Source: Ferrovaceae bacterium (GTDB lineage: Bacteria > Pseudomonadota > Gammaproteobacteria > Burkholderiales > Ferrovaceae). Taken from it: a stretch of 45,551 nt of DNA. Where the stretch lies: the NCBI GenBank assembly GCA_027311025.1, contig DAICZS010000008.1, positions 1 to 45,551 on the forward strand, given 5' to 3'. The notes beneath the pieces are model-generated. The model saw only the letters and a list, made by a program, of their open reading frames with translations. It did no database searches and was not told the origin of the DNA. Position numbers and translations under genes: made by a program. How positions within the stretch are numbered: the stretch's first letter is position 1; each line of letters opens with the position of its first letter. Positions 29,369 through 37,919 of the stretch are shown in pieces.

Positions 29369-30048
29369 GGTAAACCTCCTTTGCCCCAAAGCATAACACC
29401 ATATCCCGCAACTGCAAGAAACGGCCCGAAGGGAATGGCGGTATGGCGGGAGTGTCCTGCGCGCCATATCCAGAACAGTCCCGCAATCACCCCCGAGAAC
29501 GATGCCAGCAACAACACAAAAGGCAGCGCCTGCCAGCCCAGCCAGGCCCCCAGGGCAGCCAGCAGCTTGAAATCGCCGTATCCCAACCCCTCGCGACGGG
29601 TTGCCCACCAGTATAGCCAGTAGACCAGCCACAGTGACAGGTAGCCTGCCATGGCGCCCCACACCGCCGAGTGCAGGTCCGTCAGAACCCCAAAGGAATT
29701 GACCAGCAGCCCCACCCACAAGAGGGGCAACGTCACGCGATCGGGCAGAAGCAGGGTTTCCAGATCGACAAAGATGAGCACCCATAATGCCCACGCCAGC
29801 ACAAGGGCCCACAGGCTCGTCCACGTCAGCCCGTATCGGCCTGCCACCAGCGCCGACGACATCGCGCATAGCAGGGGCAGCCATTTGCGGGCCGCCGGAC
29901 TGCCCCGGAGGCCCGGGGTCTGTTCTGCGCTCCCAAAAAGCGCCATGTCATGATGCAACCGGCCGGACATGGTGGCGATGGCGTGCGTCAGCGCGTAACC
30001 CACAACCCATCCCAACAATGCCGCACCGGAAAGGGGAAATAACGGCAT
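29365..30048 (-). CDS. pilD: Prepilin peptidase (PilD family), lacking the N-methyltransferase zinc motif
   Basis: Membrane aspartyl protease that cleaves type IV prepilin leaders. 227 residues from the ATG at 30048. Both catalytic aspartates are present: in FVDLETLLLPD and in GLGYGDFK. The usual N-terminal cytoplasmic methyltransferase part, with its two CxxC pairs and about 60-80 extra residues, is missing; only a short loop between the first two membrane helices remains. The enzyme should still cut, but may not methylate. Within the ypjD-corC-pilD-coaE-zapD series, though pilB/pilC are not beside it. Confidence 0.9.
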   Translation of the reverse strand: MPLFPLSGAALLGWVVGYALTHAIATMSGRLHHDMALFGSAEQTPGLRGSPAARKWLPLLCAMSSALVAGRYGLTWTSLWALVLAWALWVLIFVDLETLLLPDRVTLPLLWVGLLVNSFGVLTDLHSAVWGAMAGYLSLWLVYWLYWWATRREGLGYGDFKLLAALGAWLGWQALPFVLLLASFSGVIAGLFWIWRAGHSRHTAIPFGPFLAVAGYGVMLWGKGGLP

Positions 30049-30049
30049 C

Positions 30050-31327
30050 TTATCCCTGACCCTGTCGCGGCAAGGTGACCCGTGCAACGCGCACCATGCG
30101 ATCCTGGGTCTGAACGATTTCCACGGGGTGGCCATCGATCTTGAGGGCCGTTCCCGGTTCGGGAATGTCCTCGAGGGTTTCCAGAATGAGTCCGTTCAGG
30201 GTTTTGGGGCCATTGAGGCGGAATGTCGTGCCCAGCTTGCGGTTGAGGTCACGCAAGGGGCATACCCCTTCCACGAGTACGGTATCCTCGCCCTCGCGCG
30301 TAAAGTAGTCCTGATGATGGGGGGACTGGCCGCTGAACTCCCCGACGATTTCCTCGAGAATGTCTTCCACCGTCACAAGGCCCTGCAACTCGCCGTACTC
30401 GTCCACCACCAGGGCTGCCTTGCTGCGGTTTTCCTGAAAATTCTGCAGCTGGGTCAACAGGGGGGTTCCGGCTGGAATGAAATAGGCCGGCTGCATGATG
30501 GCCTGCAGCGTCTCGCGGGTCAGCTCGCCAGAGTGGGCCTGATTGAAGACCTTGCGCACATGCACCACGCCGGCCACGTCATCGGGGCTGCCTGAATAGA
30601 GCAACTGCAGGGTGTGATTGGAAGTGGCCAGCTGGTTTTGAATCTCTTCGAAAGGCGCCTCAAGGTCGATGCCTTCGATCTGGCTGCGGGGCGTCATGAC
30701 GTCATCCACCGTGATGTCCTTCAACCCCAGCAGGTTGAGCAGGATGTTCTGGTGCTTGGGGGGAATGAAATGCCCCCCCTCCAGCACCAGGATACGCAGC
30801 TCTTCCAGGCTGAGGGCAGAACTCATGGCATCCGGCCTGGTGCGCATCCCGCCCAGCCACAACAACCCCTTGACGAACAGGTTGATAAACCAGATGACGG
30901 GATAAAACAGCCTGAGCAGGGGAACGAGAATGTAACTGGCCTTGAGCGCGATTTTTTCCGGGTAGGTAGCCCCCAGGATTTTGGGCGTGATTTCGGAAAA
31001 AACGAGAATGGCCAGGGTCACCAACAGGGTCCCCACGGTGATGGCTGCCCGCCCTGTGCCAATCAATCGCACCGTCAGCACCGTGACGATGGAAGCTGCT
31101 GCCGCGTTGATGAAATTGTTGCCCAGCAGCAGCACACCCAGCAGCCGATCGGTATGCGCCAGCAGACTGGCTGTCAGGCGTGCGCCCCGGTGTCCCTGGG
31201 CCACCAGGTGTTTGAGGCGAAAACGGTTCAACGCCATCATGCTGGTCTCTGCCATGGAAAAGAGACCCGAGATCACCAGCAAGACGGCCAGAATGGCAAG
31301 CAATACGCCTAAAGGGACATCATCCAC
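30050..31327 (-). CDS. HlyC/CorC (CNNM) family membrane protein with CBS pair
   Basis: 425 residues from a GTG at 31327 that overlaps the end of the upstream gene by 8 bases. The N-terminal DUF21/CNNM domain has about four membrane segments, with FSMAETSMMALNRFRLKHL and LVFSEITPKILGATYPEKIA. A CBS pair follows (about 205-330, including DVMTPRSQIEGID and VDEYGELQGLVTVEDILEEIVGE), then a CorC/HlyC C-terminal domain. Members are linked to Mg2+/Co2+ efflux or tolerance; the E. coli counterpart is YfjD. The exact ion is unknown. Confidence 0.88.
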   Translation of the reverse strand: MDDVPLGVLLAILAVLLVISGLFSMAETSMMALNRFRLKHLVAQGHRGARLTASLLAHTDRLLGVLLLGNNFINAAAASIVTVLTVRLIGTGRAAITVGTLLVTLAILVFSEITPKILGATYPEKIALKASYILVPLLRLFYPVIWFINLFVKGLLWLGGMRTRPDAMSSALSLEELRILVLEGGHFIPPKHQNILLNLLGLKDITVDDVMTPRSQIEGIDLEAPFEEIQNQLATSNHTLQLLYSGSPDDVAGVVHVRKVFNQAHSGELTRETLQAIMQPAYFIPAGTPLLTQLQNFQENRSKAALVVDEYGELQGLVTVEDILEEIVGEFSGQSPHHQDYFTREGEDTVLVEGVCPLRDLNRKLGTTFRLNGPKTLNGLILETLEDIPEPGTALKIDGHPVEIVQTQDRMVRVARVTLPRQGQG

Positions 31328-32153
31328 GGTGCAAGAGGACTTCCAGCACGAATTTACTGCCGACATACGCCACCAGCAGCATGGCAAATCCCACCAGGGT
31401 CCAGCGCGCGGCACGGCGCCCACGCACGCCCCAAATCTGCCGGCCTGCCAGGAGGCTGCCGTAAATCAACCAGGAAATGAACGAAAACACCACCTTATGG
31501 TTGACGAGAAAGGGCTTGCCAAACAGGGCCTCTGAAAAAAACACCCCGCTTGCCAGCGTTGCGGTCAGCAACAGGAATCCTGCCAGAACCATCTGGAACA
31601 GCAGGGAATCCATCGCCACCAATGATGGCAAGGGACCCAGCAGGGAGAGCCGTTTATCGTGGTCGTGCAGCCGTCGCTCCAGCATCGCCATCAAAATGGC
31701 GTGCAGGGCCGCAATGGCAAACAGGCCGTAGGCCATGAGCGATACGACGAGATGCACCTTGAACGCCAGCAGGCCGCTATAGGACACCTGTTTGTCTGCC
31801 GGCAACACCAGCGGCAGGAGTACCATCAAAGCCGTAAACCACAAGAGCACCGGTTGCAGGATACCCAGCCGGTAGCGGAAACTGACGATCCAGTACAGGG
31901 CCACCGTCACGCCGGCGGTCAGCGACAGGCTGTGTCCCAGCGACAGATCCAGCTGGTCTTCGGAAAACAGGGCGCGATGCAACAGGAAACCATGAACCAC
32001 CAGTGTGCCAAGAATCAGGAGCCGCACCACCCCTTCGCCACGCGCCTGGCCTTCAGCAGAACGCGACTGCGCGCGGAGCAGCACCAGCATCCGAAAGCCC
32101 AGCAGTAGATAGAGGGCGGCAGTGATAAAATACAGTTGGGTGTCGGCCATCAT
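31320..32153 (-). CDS. ypjD: CcsA/YpjD-like inner-membrane protein
   Basis: 277 residues with about eight membrane segments. It belongs to the cytochrome c assembly (CcsA/ResC) superfamily, but the tryptophan-rich haem-handling WWD signature is not obvious; conserved histidines occur in FKVHLVVSLMAYG and NHKVVFSFISW. It pairs with the CorC-like gene as ypjD-yfjD next to ffh does in E. coli, so a cytochrome role is doubtful. It starts 42 bases from the divergent ffh; two adjacent ATG codons are possible starts. Confidence 0.85.
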   Translation of the reverse strand: MMADTQLYFITAALYLLLGFRMLVLLRAQSRSAEGQARGEGVVRLLILGTLVVHGFLLHRALFSEDQLDLSLGHSLSLTAGVTVALYWIVSFRYRLGILQPVLLWFTALMVLLPLVLPADKQVSYSGLLAFKVHLVVSLMAYGLFAIAALHAILMAMLERRLHDHDKRLSLLGPLPSLVAMDSLLFQMVLAGFLLLTATLASGVFFSEALFGKPFLVNHKVVFSFISWLIYGSLLAGRQIWGVRGRRAARWTLVGFAMLLVAYVGSKFVLEVLLHRG

Positions 32154-32195
32154 GCGCCTAGTTTACCATTCCATTCGATCAGGACCGATTTCTCC

Positions 32196-33548
32196 ATGCT
32201 GGATCAACTGACAGAACGACTTTCCGGGGTCATCAAGACCCTGCGCGGCCAATCACGGCTGACCGAAGCCAATATCCAGGACGCGCTGCGCGAAGTTCGC
32301 GTGGCCCTGCTCGAGGCCGACGTGGCTTTGCCCGTGGTCAAGGATTTCATCCAGGACGTGCGCGAACAGGCCGTCGGCCAGGCCGTGCTGACAAGCCTCA
32401 CCCCGGGACAAGCCCTGGTAGGCATCGTGCATCAGGCGCTGACCCGGCTGATGGGAAGCCAGGGCGAGGGGCTTAACCTGGCCACGCAACCTCCCGCCGT
32501 CATCCTGATGGCTGGCCTGCAGGGCTCTGGAAAAACCACTTCCAGTGGCAAACTGGCCAAGATGCTGAAAGAGCAGCAAAAGAAGAAGGTGCTGCTGGTC
32601 AGTTGCGACGTCTACCGCCCAGCCGCCATTGAGCAACTTCGGGTTCTGGCACAGTCCCTGGAAATTGACTGGTTTCCTTCCAGCGCCGAGCAGACGCCCG
32701 GGGCGATCGCCACAGCGGCACTGGACCATGCAAAACGCCACTTTCATGATGTCCTGATCGTGGATACTGCGGGACGCCTGGCCATCGACGAGGCCATGAT
32801 GCGCGAAATCCAGCAGCTGCATCAAACCGTGCATCCCATCGAAACCCTTTTCGTGGTGGACGCCATGCAGGGCCAGGATGCCGTCAACACCGCGCGTGCG
32901 TTTAGCGAGGCGTTGCCCCTGACCGGCATCATCCTGACCAAGCTGGACGGCGACGCCCGCGGCGGGGCAGCACTTTCGGTGCGCCACGTCACGCAAAAAC
33001 CCATCAAGTTCATTGGCGTAGGCGAAAAACTGACCGGCCTGGAAGCCTTCCATCCCGAACGCATGGCCTCTCGCATCCTGGGCATGGGCGACGTACTGTC
33101 CCTGATTGAAGAAGCGCATCGCACGGTGGACCGGGCCGAAGCAGAAAAGCTGGCCAACAAGATCAAGAAAGGGCTTGATTTCGACCTGGAGGATTTCAAG
33201 TCGCAACTGGTGCAGATGAAAAAATCCGGAGGGCTGGGTGCCATGATGGACAAGCTGCCTGCCCAGCTGACACGGGGGCTTCCCGCCAATGCCACCATGG
33301 ATGATCGCGCCATCAACCGTATCGAGGGCATTATCAATGCCATGACCCCCCTGGAGCGTCGTCGTCCTGAATTATTGAAGGCGTCGCGCAAACGGCGTAT
33401 CGCCGCAGGCTCGGGCGTGCAGGTCCAGGAGGTCAACCGGCTTCTGAATCAGTTCGAACAGATGCAGAAAATGATGAAGATGATGTCGAAGGGCGGGTTG
33501 GCCAAAATGATGCGCGGCATGAAAGGACTCATGCCGGGGCTTCATTGA
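32196..33548 (+). CDS. ffh: Ffh, signal recognition particle protein
   Basis: SRP GTPase that binds signal sequences with 4.5S RNA and docks to FtsY. 450 residues from the ATG at 32196, with CAGGA 11 bases upstream. N domain, then G domain with GLQGSGKTTSSGKLA, DVYRPAAIEQL, DTAGRL and TKLDGDARGGAAL, then the Met-rich M domain (MQKMMKMMSKGGLAKMMRG). It ends 7 bases inside the convergent plsY. Its receptor gene ftsY is also in the window. Confidence 0.97.
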   Translation: MLDQLTERLSGVIKTLRGQSRLTEANIQDALREVRVALLEADVALPVVKDFIQDVREQAVGQAVLTSLTPGQALVGIVHQALTRLMGSQGEGLNLATQPPAVILMAGLQGSGKTTSSGKLAKMLKEQQKKKVLLVSCDVYRPAAIEQLRVLAQSLEIDWFPSSAEQTPGAIATAALDHAKRHFHDVLIVDTAGRLAIDEAMMREIQQLHQTVHPIETLFVVDAMQGQDAVNTARAFSEALPLTGIILTKLDGDARGGAALSVRHVTQKPIKFIGVGEKLTGLEAFHPERMASRILGMGDVLSLIEEAHRTVDRAEAEKLANKIKKGLDFDLEDFKSQLVQMKKSGGLGAMMDKLPAQLTRGLPANATMDDRAINRIEGIINAMTPLERRRPELLKASRKRRIAAGSGVQVQEVNRLLNQFEQMQKMMKMMSKGGLAKMMRGMKGLMPGLH

Positions 33549-34150
33549 GTTTTCTTGCGGAACACCGTTTCTTCGCCCCTGAGCAATTTGCGAATATTGC
33601 TGTGGTGATGGGCCAGCAGGATGATGGCCATGCCCAGCACCGTCAGGCGCAGCAATCCTCCCTGCAAAAACAGCAATCCCAGCAACGGGGCAGCCACCGA
33701 GGCACACAGCGCAGACAGTGAGGAAATGCGCGTCACGGCCATGACGGACACCCAGACGATCAGGGTACAAAGGCCCAACGGTGGCGCAAGCGCCAGCAGC
33801 ACGCCCAAAGCCGTTGCCACCCCTTTCCCTCCCTTGAACCCGAAAAACACCGGATAGCCATGCCCGATGAATACAGCCAGGGCCACGGCTGCCAGGGATT
33901 GGGGAGCCGCTCCCATGGGAATGGCCACCGCTGCGGTCAGCCATACGGCAAGCCAGCCTTTGAGGGCATCCCCCAACAGCACCCAGGCAGCAGCCCAGCG
34001 GTTGCCGCCGCGCAGCATGTTGGTGGCACCCGGATTCCTTGATCCGAAGGTACGGGGATCGGGTAGCCCCATCAGTCGGCTGACGACAACGGCAAAGGAC
34101 AGGGAACCCAAAAGATAGGCGGCAATCGCCAACAGAATGAGTGAAATCAT
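33542..34150 (-). CDS. plsY: PlsY, acyl-phosphate:glycerol-3-phosphate acyltransferase
   Basis: Polytopic membrane enzyme making lysophosphatidate from acyl-phosphate. 202 residues. The conserved loops are GSRNPGATNMLR, GHGYPVFFGFKGGKGVATALG and the C-terminal HHSNIRKLLRGEE. It lies 21 bases downstream of xerD on the same strand, so it extends the rpsP operon. Its 3' end overlaps the convergent ffh by 7 bases. Confidence 0.95.
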   Translation of the reverse strand: MISLILLAIAAYLLGSLSFAVVVSRLMGLPDPRTFGSRNPGATNMLRGGNRWAAAWVLLGDALKGWLAVWLTAAVAIPMGAAPQSLAAVALAVFIGHGYPVFFGFKGGKGVATALGVLLALAPPLGLCTLIVWVSVMAVTRISSLSALCASVAAPLLGLLFLQGGLLRLTVLGMAIILLAHHHSNIRKLLRGEETVFRKKTQ

Positions 34151-34171
34151 GGCTGCTCAGTATAGGCGGAA

Positions 34172-35077
34172 TCAACCGCGCGGATGGTGTTTTTCATGCA
34201 ACAGGCGCAAACGCTCACGCGCCACATGCGTATAGATCTGGGTGGTGGAAATGTCGGCATGCCCCAGCAACAACTGCACCACGCGCAGGTCCGCGCCGTG
34301 ATTGACGAGATGGGTGGCGAAGGCATGGCGCAGGGTATGCGGCGACAGGGTGGCTTGCAGGCCCGCTTTCATGGCGTAGCGTTTGATGATGTACCAGAAG
34401 GCCTGGCGCGACATGGGCTGTTTGCGACGCGTCACGAACAGCGCACTGTGCGGCTGGCCCGCCAGCAACACCGGCCGCGCCCCAGACAGATAGCGCTGCA
34501 TCCAGTCCAGTGCCGTTTCGCCAATGGGCACCAGGCGCTCACGCCCCCCCTTGCCGCTCACCCGGACGATGCCGGTATCCAGGGCAACGCCGGCAAGCGG
34601 CAACGCCACCAGTTCTGAAACGCGCAGCCCGCTGGCATAGAGCACTTCCAGCATGGCTCGGTCGCGCAATCCCAGATCCGTTTGCGGGTCCGGCGCATCG
34701 AGCAATCGTTCCACATCGTTTTCTGACAACAGTTTGGGCAGCGCCCGCGGCAACTTGGGCGAATCGATGCGCAGGGTGGGGTCTTCCGTAATCCGTCCTT
34801 CACGCAGGGCATGGCGGTAAAACCGGCGCAGGGCCGAGAGCGCCCTGCCCGCCGTGCGGCTTTTGATCTGTTTGGTGCCGTACAGGTATGACAGCCAGGC
34901 CTGAACGTGCAGGGCCTCAACCTGATGCAGGTTGAGGCCCTGGTATTGGGTACCCAGCCATTCGCCAAACTGCGCAAGATCACGCCTGTAGCTTTCAAGC
35001 GTGTTGCGCGACAGCCCATCTTCCAGCCAAAGGCTGTCGCAAAAGCGGTCGAGAATCTCGCGCAGGTCGGAGTGGAT
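34172..35077 (-). CDS. xerD: XerD, tyrosine recombinase, with no ordinary start codon
   Basis: Resolves chromosome dimers at dif with XerC. 301 residues. The catalytic set is intact: R152, K176, H247, R250, H273 and Tyr282. The C-terminus LLHEKHHPRG is typical of XerD. The N-terminal core-binding domain is complete (DLREILDRFCDSLWLEDGLS), but no ATG, GTG or TTG occurs in frame before the Leu codon at about residue 109. Aligned to E. coli XerD, translation should begin at an ATC (35077), one codon after the rplS TAA, in the same frame. An AUC/AUU/CUG start, readthrough from rplS, or a base error are the options. Confidence 0.88.
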   Translation of the reverse strand: MHSDLREILDRFCDSLWLEDGLSRNTLESYRRDLAQFGEWLGTQYQGLNLHQVEALHVQAWLSYLYGTKQIKSRTAGRALSALRRFYRHALREGRITEDPTLRIDSPKLPRALPKLLSENDVERLLDAPDPQTDLGLRDRAMLEVLYASGLRVSELVALPLAGVALDTGIVRVSGKGGRERLVPIGETALDWMQRYLSGARPVLLAGQPHSALFVTRRKQPMSRQAFWYIIKRYAMKAGLQATLSPHTLRHAFATHLVNHGADLRVVQLLLGHADISTTQIYTHVARERLRLLHEKHHPRG

Positions 35078-35080
35078 GGT

Positions 35081-35473
35081 TTAGCTGGCCGAGGGTTCCG
35101 TGTTCGACGGGGCCACGCGCGACACCAGCTTTTCACGAATACGCGCGGACTTGCCGGAACGATCACGCAGGTAGTACAGCTTGGCGCGACGCACGGCGCC
35201 GCGGCGCTTGACTTCGATGCTGGCAATCATGGGGGACCAGGTCTGGAAGGTCCGCTCCACGCCTTCGCCCGATGACACCTTGCGCACGATGAAAGATGAG
35301 TTGAGGCCACGATTGCGGCGGGCAATGACCACGCCTTCAAAGGCCTGAACCCGCTTGCGCTCGCCTTCCACCACATTGACGTTGACCACGACGGTATCGC
35401 CGGGGGCAAAGTCGGGGATGGCTTTTGCCAAACGGGCCATTTCTTCCTGTTCCAGTTGCTTGATGATATCCAT
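35081..35473 (-). CDS. rplS: Ribosomal protein bL19
   Basis: Large-subunit protein at the 30S-50S interface. 130 residues from the ATG at 35473. It begins [14 protein letters not shown], then [34 protein letters not shown] and [19 protein letters not shown]. The gene starts 4 bases after trmD. Its TAA stop is followed in the same frame by the open xerD reading frame. Confidence 0.97.
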   Translation of the reverse strand: MDIIKQLEQEEMARLAKAIPDFAPGDTVVVNVNVVEGERKRVQAFEGVVIARRNRGLNSSFIVRKVSSGEGVERTFQTWSPMIASIEVKRRGAVRRAKLYYLRDRSGKSARIREKLVSRVAPSNTEPSAS

Positions 35474-35477
35474 GCTG

Positions 35478-36242
35478 CTACTCCTTCGTTTTGAGCTCGG
35501 CTTTGAACTCGTCCAACAGTTTTTGATTGTCCCCGGACAGAGGTTGGTCAACCAACATGTCCGGACGTTTTTGCCAGGTCCTGCCTAACGCCTGCTTGCG
35601 CCGCCAGCGCATGATGTCGGCATGATTTCCGGACATCAATACTGCGGGCACCGCCATGCCTTCATACACCTCAGGCCGGGTGTAGTGCGGCGTGTCCAAC
35701 AATCCGTGCACGAACGACTCCTGTTGCACGGACAACGCGTCACCCAGCACGCCGGGCAACTGTCTTAATATGGCATCCATCAGCACCATGGCCGGAAGCT
35801 CACCCCCCGAAAGCACATAGTCGCCAATGGACACTTCTTCATCCACTTCCAGGGCCAGCAGGCGTTCGTCCACGCCTTCGTAGCGCCCGGCCAGCAGGAT
35901 CAAACCCGGGCTTGCCGCGTAGTCCATGACCCGAGCGTGGGTCAATCCCTTGCCCTGGGGGCTGAGGTACACCACCCGGGGTTGCGCAATCCCCAATGCA
36001 CACTGTCTTTCCCGTGCTGCGGCAATCGCCAGCGCCAGTGGACGGGCCAGCATGACCATCCCGGGGCCCCCACCGTAGGGACGGTCATCAATCGTCCGGT
36101 AATTATCGGTGGTGAAATCCCGAGGGTTCCAGGCCCTGAAATCCCATAAGCCCTGCTCCAGCGCACGACGCGTGACGCCATGCTGCGTCAGCGCCTCGAA
36201 CATGGGCGGAAACAACGTGATTGCATCGAAAACGAATGCCAT
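35478..36242 (-). CDS. trmD: TrmD, tRNA (guanine37-N1)-methyltransferase
   Basis: SPOUT methyltransferase preventing +1 frameshifting at proline codons. 254 residues from the ATG at 36242, overlapping the rimM stop (ATGA). Seen are [41 protein letters not shown] and the knot region [21 protein letters not shown]. Normal length and place in the operon. Confidence 0.97.
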   Translation of the reverse strand: MAFVFDAITLFPPMFEALTQHGVTRRALEQGLWDFRAWNPRDFTTDNYRTIDDRPYGGGPGMVMLARPLALAIAAARERQCALGIAQPRVVYLSPQGKGLTHARVMDYAASPGLILLAGRYEGVDERLLALEVDEEVSIGDYVLSGGELPAMVLMDAILRQLPGVLGDALSVQQESFVHGLLDTPHYTRPEVYEGMAVPAVLMSGNHADIMRWRRKQALGRTWQKRPDMLVDQPLSGDNQKLLDEFKAELKTKE

Positions 36243-36724
36243 CAGTAATCCAGTCCCCAATCCACCAACACCCGTCCTTCCTTCAGGACAACCTGCAGGA
36301 TCACATCCTGCAAATAGGGAATCAGCTGCTGGCGCTCGGCGCCTTGCACCACCATGACGTCATTGGCGCCGGTCTCGATCATGTCCACGACCTGCCCCAG
36401 ACGCTCGCCCTGGAGGTTGACCACTTCGAGGCCAATCAAATCGGCCCAGTAAAATTCATTTTCAGCGACCGGAGGAAGCTGGTCGCGCGGAATCGCAATA
36501 TCAAGACCCCACAAGGCCTCTGCCTCGGTGCGGTCGTTCACGCCTTCCAGTCGCGCCACCAGCGCACCGCCATGCACCCGCCACTCCGCAACCGCGTACT
36601 CCCTGTAACTGGGCTCATGTCCCAGCCACCAACGCGGGTATGCCGCAAGGCCATCCAGTTCCCCGGTAAAACCCTGCACGCGAAACCAGCCGCGCACACC
36701 ATAAGGAGCGGACACCCGCCCCAT
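36242..36724 (-). CDS. rimM: RimM, 16S rRNA processing factor
   Basis: Helps 30S head maturation and binds uS19. 160 residues: the N-terminal beta-barrel ([19 protein letters not shown]), [14 protein letters not shown], then the PRC-barrel with [35 protein letters not shown]. The ATG start gives a protein a few residues shorter at the front than most; the frame is open for five more codons but without a start. Co-transcribed with rpsP. Confidence 0.94.
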   Translation of the reverse strand: MGRVSAPYGVRGWFRVQGFTGELDGLAAYPRWWLGHEPSYREYAVAEWRVHGGALVARLEGVNDRTEAEALWGLDIAIPRDQLPPVAENEFYWADLIGLEVVNLQGERLGQVVDMIETGANDVMVVQGAERQQLIPYLQDVILQVVLKEGRVLVDWGLDY

Positions 36725-36737
36725 GACGACCCACGAA

Positions 36738-36995
36738 TTAGGCAGCGGGGGCTCCGGCGGGAACGCGCTTGATCAGCTTTTCGACGGCATCGGAAGCCTG
36801 TGCACCACGGCTCTTCCAGAAATCCACACGAGCCAGATCCAGGCGCAGGCCATCAGGGCCATCCGGACGCAGCGGGTTGTAAAACCCGAGACGCTCGATA
36901 AAGCGGCCGTCACGGCGATTGCGCGAATCGGCAACCACCACGTTGTAGAAAGGACGGTTACGCGCACCGCCGCGAGACAATCGGATCACTACCAT
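36738..36995 (-). CDS. rpsP: Ribosomal protein bS16
   Basis: Small-subunit assembly protein. 85 residues, beginning [25 protein letters not shown] and including [12 protein letters not shown]. First gene of rpsP-rimM-trmD-rplS, transcribed from a strong promoter at 37055-37083. AAAGG lies about 10 bases before the ATG. Confidence 0.97.
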   Translation of the reverse strand: MVVIRLSRGGARNRPFYNVVVADSRNRRDGRFIERLGFYNPLRPDGPDGLRLDLARVDFWKSRGAQASDAVEKLIKRVPAGAPAA

Positions 36996-37054
36996 GATTC
37001 TTCAACCTTTATGGTTTGGACCTCGGGGAAATCCCGATTCCGAAAAAGCCCAGA

Positions 37055-37083
37055 AGTATACGAAATATGGATCAAAAAATCAA
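37055..37083 (-). promoter_or_regulatory. Sigma70 promoter of the rpsP-rimM-trmD-rplS operon
   Basis: On the minus strand TTGATT (37083-37078) is spaced 17 bases from TATACT (37060-37055). Four of six -35 bases and five of six -10 bases match consensus. The start site would be near 37048, leaving a leader of about 52 bases. The -35 overlaps the stop codon of sseA. Confidence 0.72.
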
Positions 37084-37919
37084 GGACTTCCCAAAGCAAC
37101 CGGGAGGGAGGGGTTGGAACACCAGGCACTCCATGAGCCCGGGTACAACCTTCCCGGGGTCAGACCCGCGTATTCCATGGCCAGGAAGTTGTGGCACGCC
37201 GTCACGCCCGAGCCGCACTGGTGCACTACATGCTCCGGGGCCACACCTGCCAGCAGCGCCTCAAATTCTGCCTTGAGGACGGCGGGCGGCTTGAATCTGC
37301 CTTCGGCATCGAGGTTGTCACGAAAGAAGCGGTTGCGCGCCCCGGGAATATGCCCGCCCACCGGGTCGAGGGTTTCATTCTCGCCGCGAAAGCGATCTGC
37401 GGCGCGCGCATCGATGAGACACATGGCTGGATCCTGCAGGTGCTCCAGGACGAAAGCGGTATCCACCGTGTCGCCGGTGCGCGCCTGGGCAGACAGTACC
37501 GCGGCCCGGGGCTCTGGCACCGCTACGCTTACCGGGCGGCCCTCGGCCGTCCAGCGCTGCCAGCCGCCATCCAGGACTGCCGCCTGATCAAGCCCCAGCC
37601 AGCGCATCATCCACCACAGCCGGGCCGCAAAGGCGCCGCCCATATCGTCATAGGCCACCACCGTCTGCGCAGGGCCCACCCCCATCTGCTCAAGGGTGGC
37701 GATGAAGGCTTCGGGGCTGGGCAAGGGATGGCGCCCATTATGCCCTGTCATGGGCCCGGAAAGGTCACGATCCGCATGCAGGAAATGCGCCCCGGGAATA
37801 TGTCCGGCAAGATAGGCGCGCCGACCCGCCTCGGTATCCTGCAGGCTGTGCCGACAGTCCACAATCACCCAGTCCCGCAAATGCCGGGCCAACGCTTCCG
37901 TGGAGACCAAGGGTTTCAT
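37080..37919 (-). CDS. sseA: Sulfurtransferase (3-mercaptopyruvate sulfurtransferase/rhodanese type)
   Basis: Two-rhodanese-domain enzyme moving sulfane sulfur from 3-mercaptopyruvate or thiosulfate to thiophilic acceptors. 279 residues from the ATG at 37919 with GGAGGTG 6 bases upstream. The catalytic Cys235 lies in CGSGVTA, the loop type usual for mercaptopyruvate sulfurtransferase. The N-terminal domain has the AGHIPGAHFLHADRDLSG block, the C-terminal domain GGHIPGARN. Overlaps the EamA gene by 4 bases. Confidence 0.9.
   Translation of the reverse strand: MKPLVSTEALARHLRDWVIVDCRHSLQDTEAGRRAYLAGHIPGAHFLHADRDLSGPMTGHNGRHPLPSPEAFIATLEQMGVGPAQTVVAYDDMGGAFAARLWWMMRWLGLDQAAVLDGGWQRWTAEGRPVSVAVPEPRAAVLSAQARTGDTVDTAFVLEHLQDPAMCLIDARAADRFRGENETLDPVGGHIPGARNRFFRDNLDAEGRFKPPAVLKAEFEALLAGVAPEHVVHQCGSGVTACHNFLAMEYAGLTPGRLYPGSWSAWCSNPSLPVALGSP

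Noticed and set aside
29369-29884. A 172-residue N-terminal extension of CoaE.
   Set aside because: It is the pilD gene read in another frame; a strong AAAGGAGGT site sets the GTG start at 29368.
34558-35226. Long alternative reading frame (222 residues) antisense-phase across rplS and xerD.
   Set aside because: Its translation is rich in Cys, Arg and Trp with no family features; it is an off-frame image of xerD and rplS.
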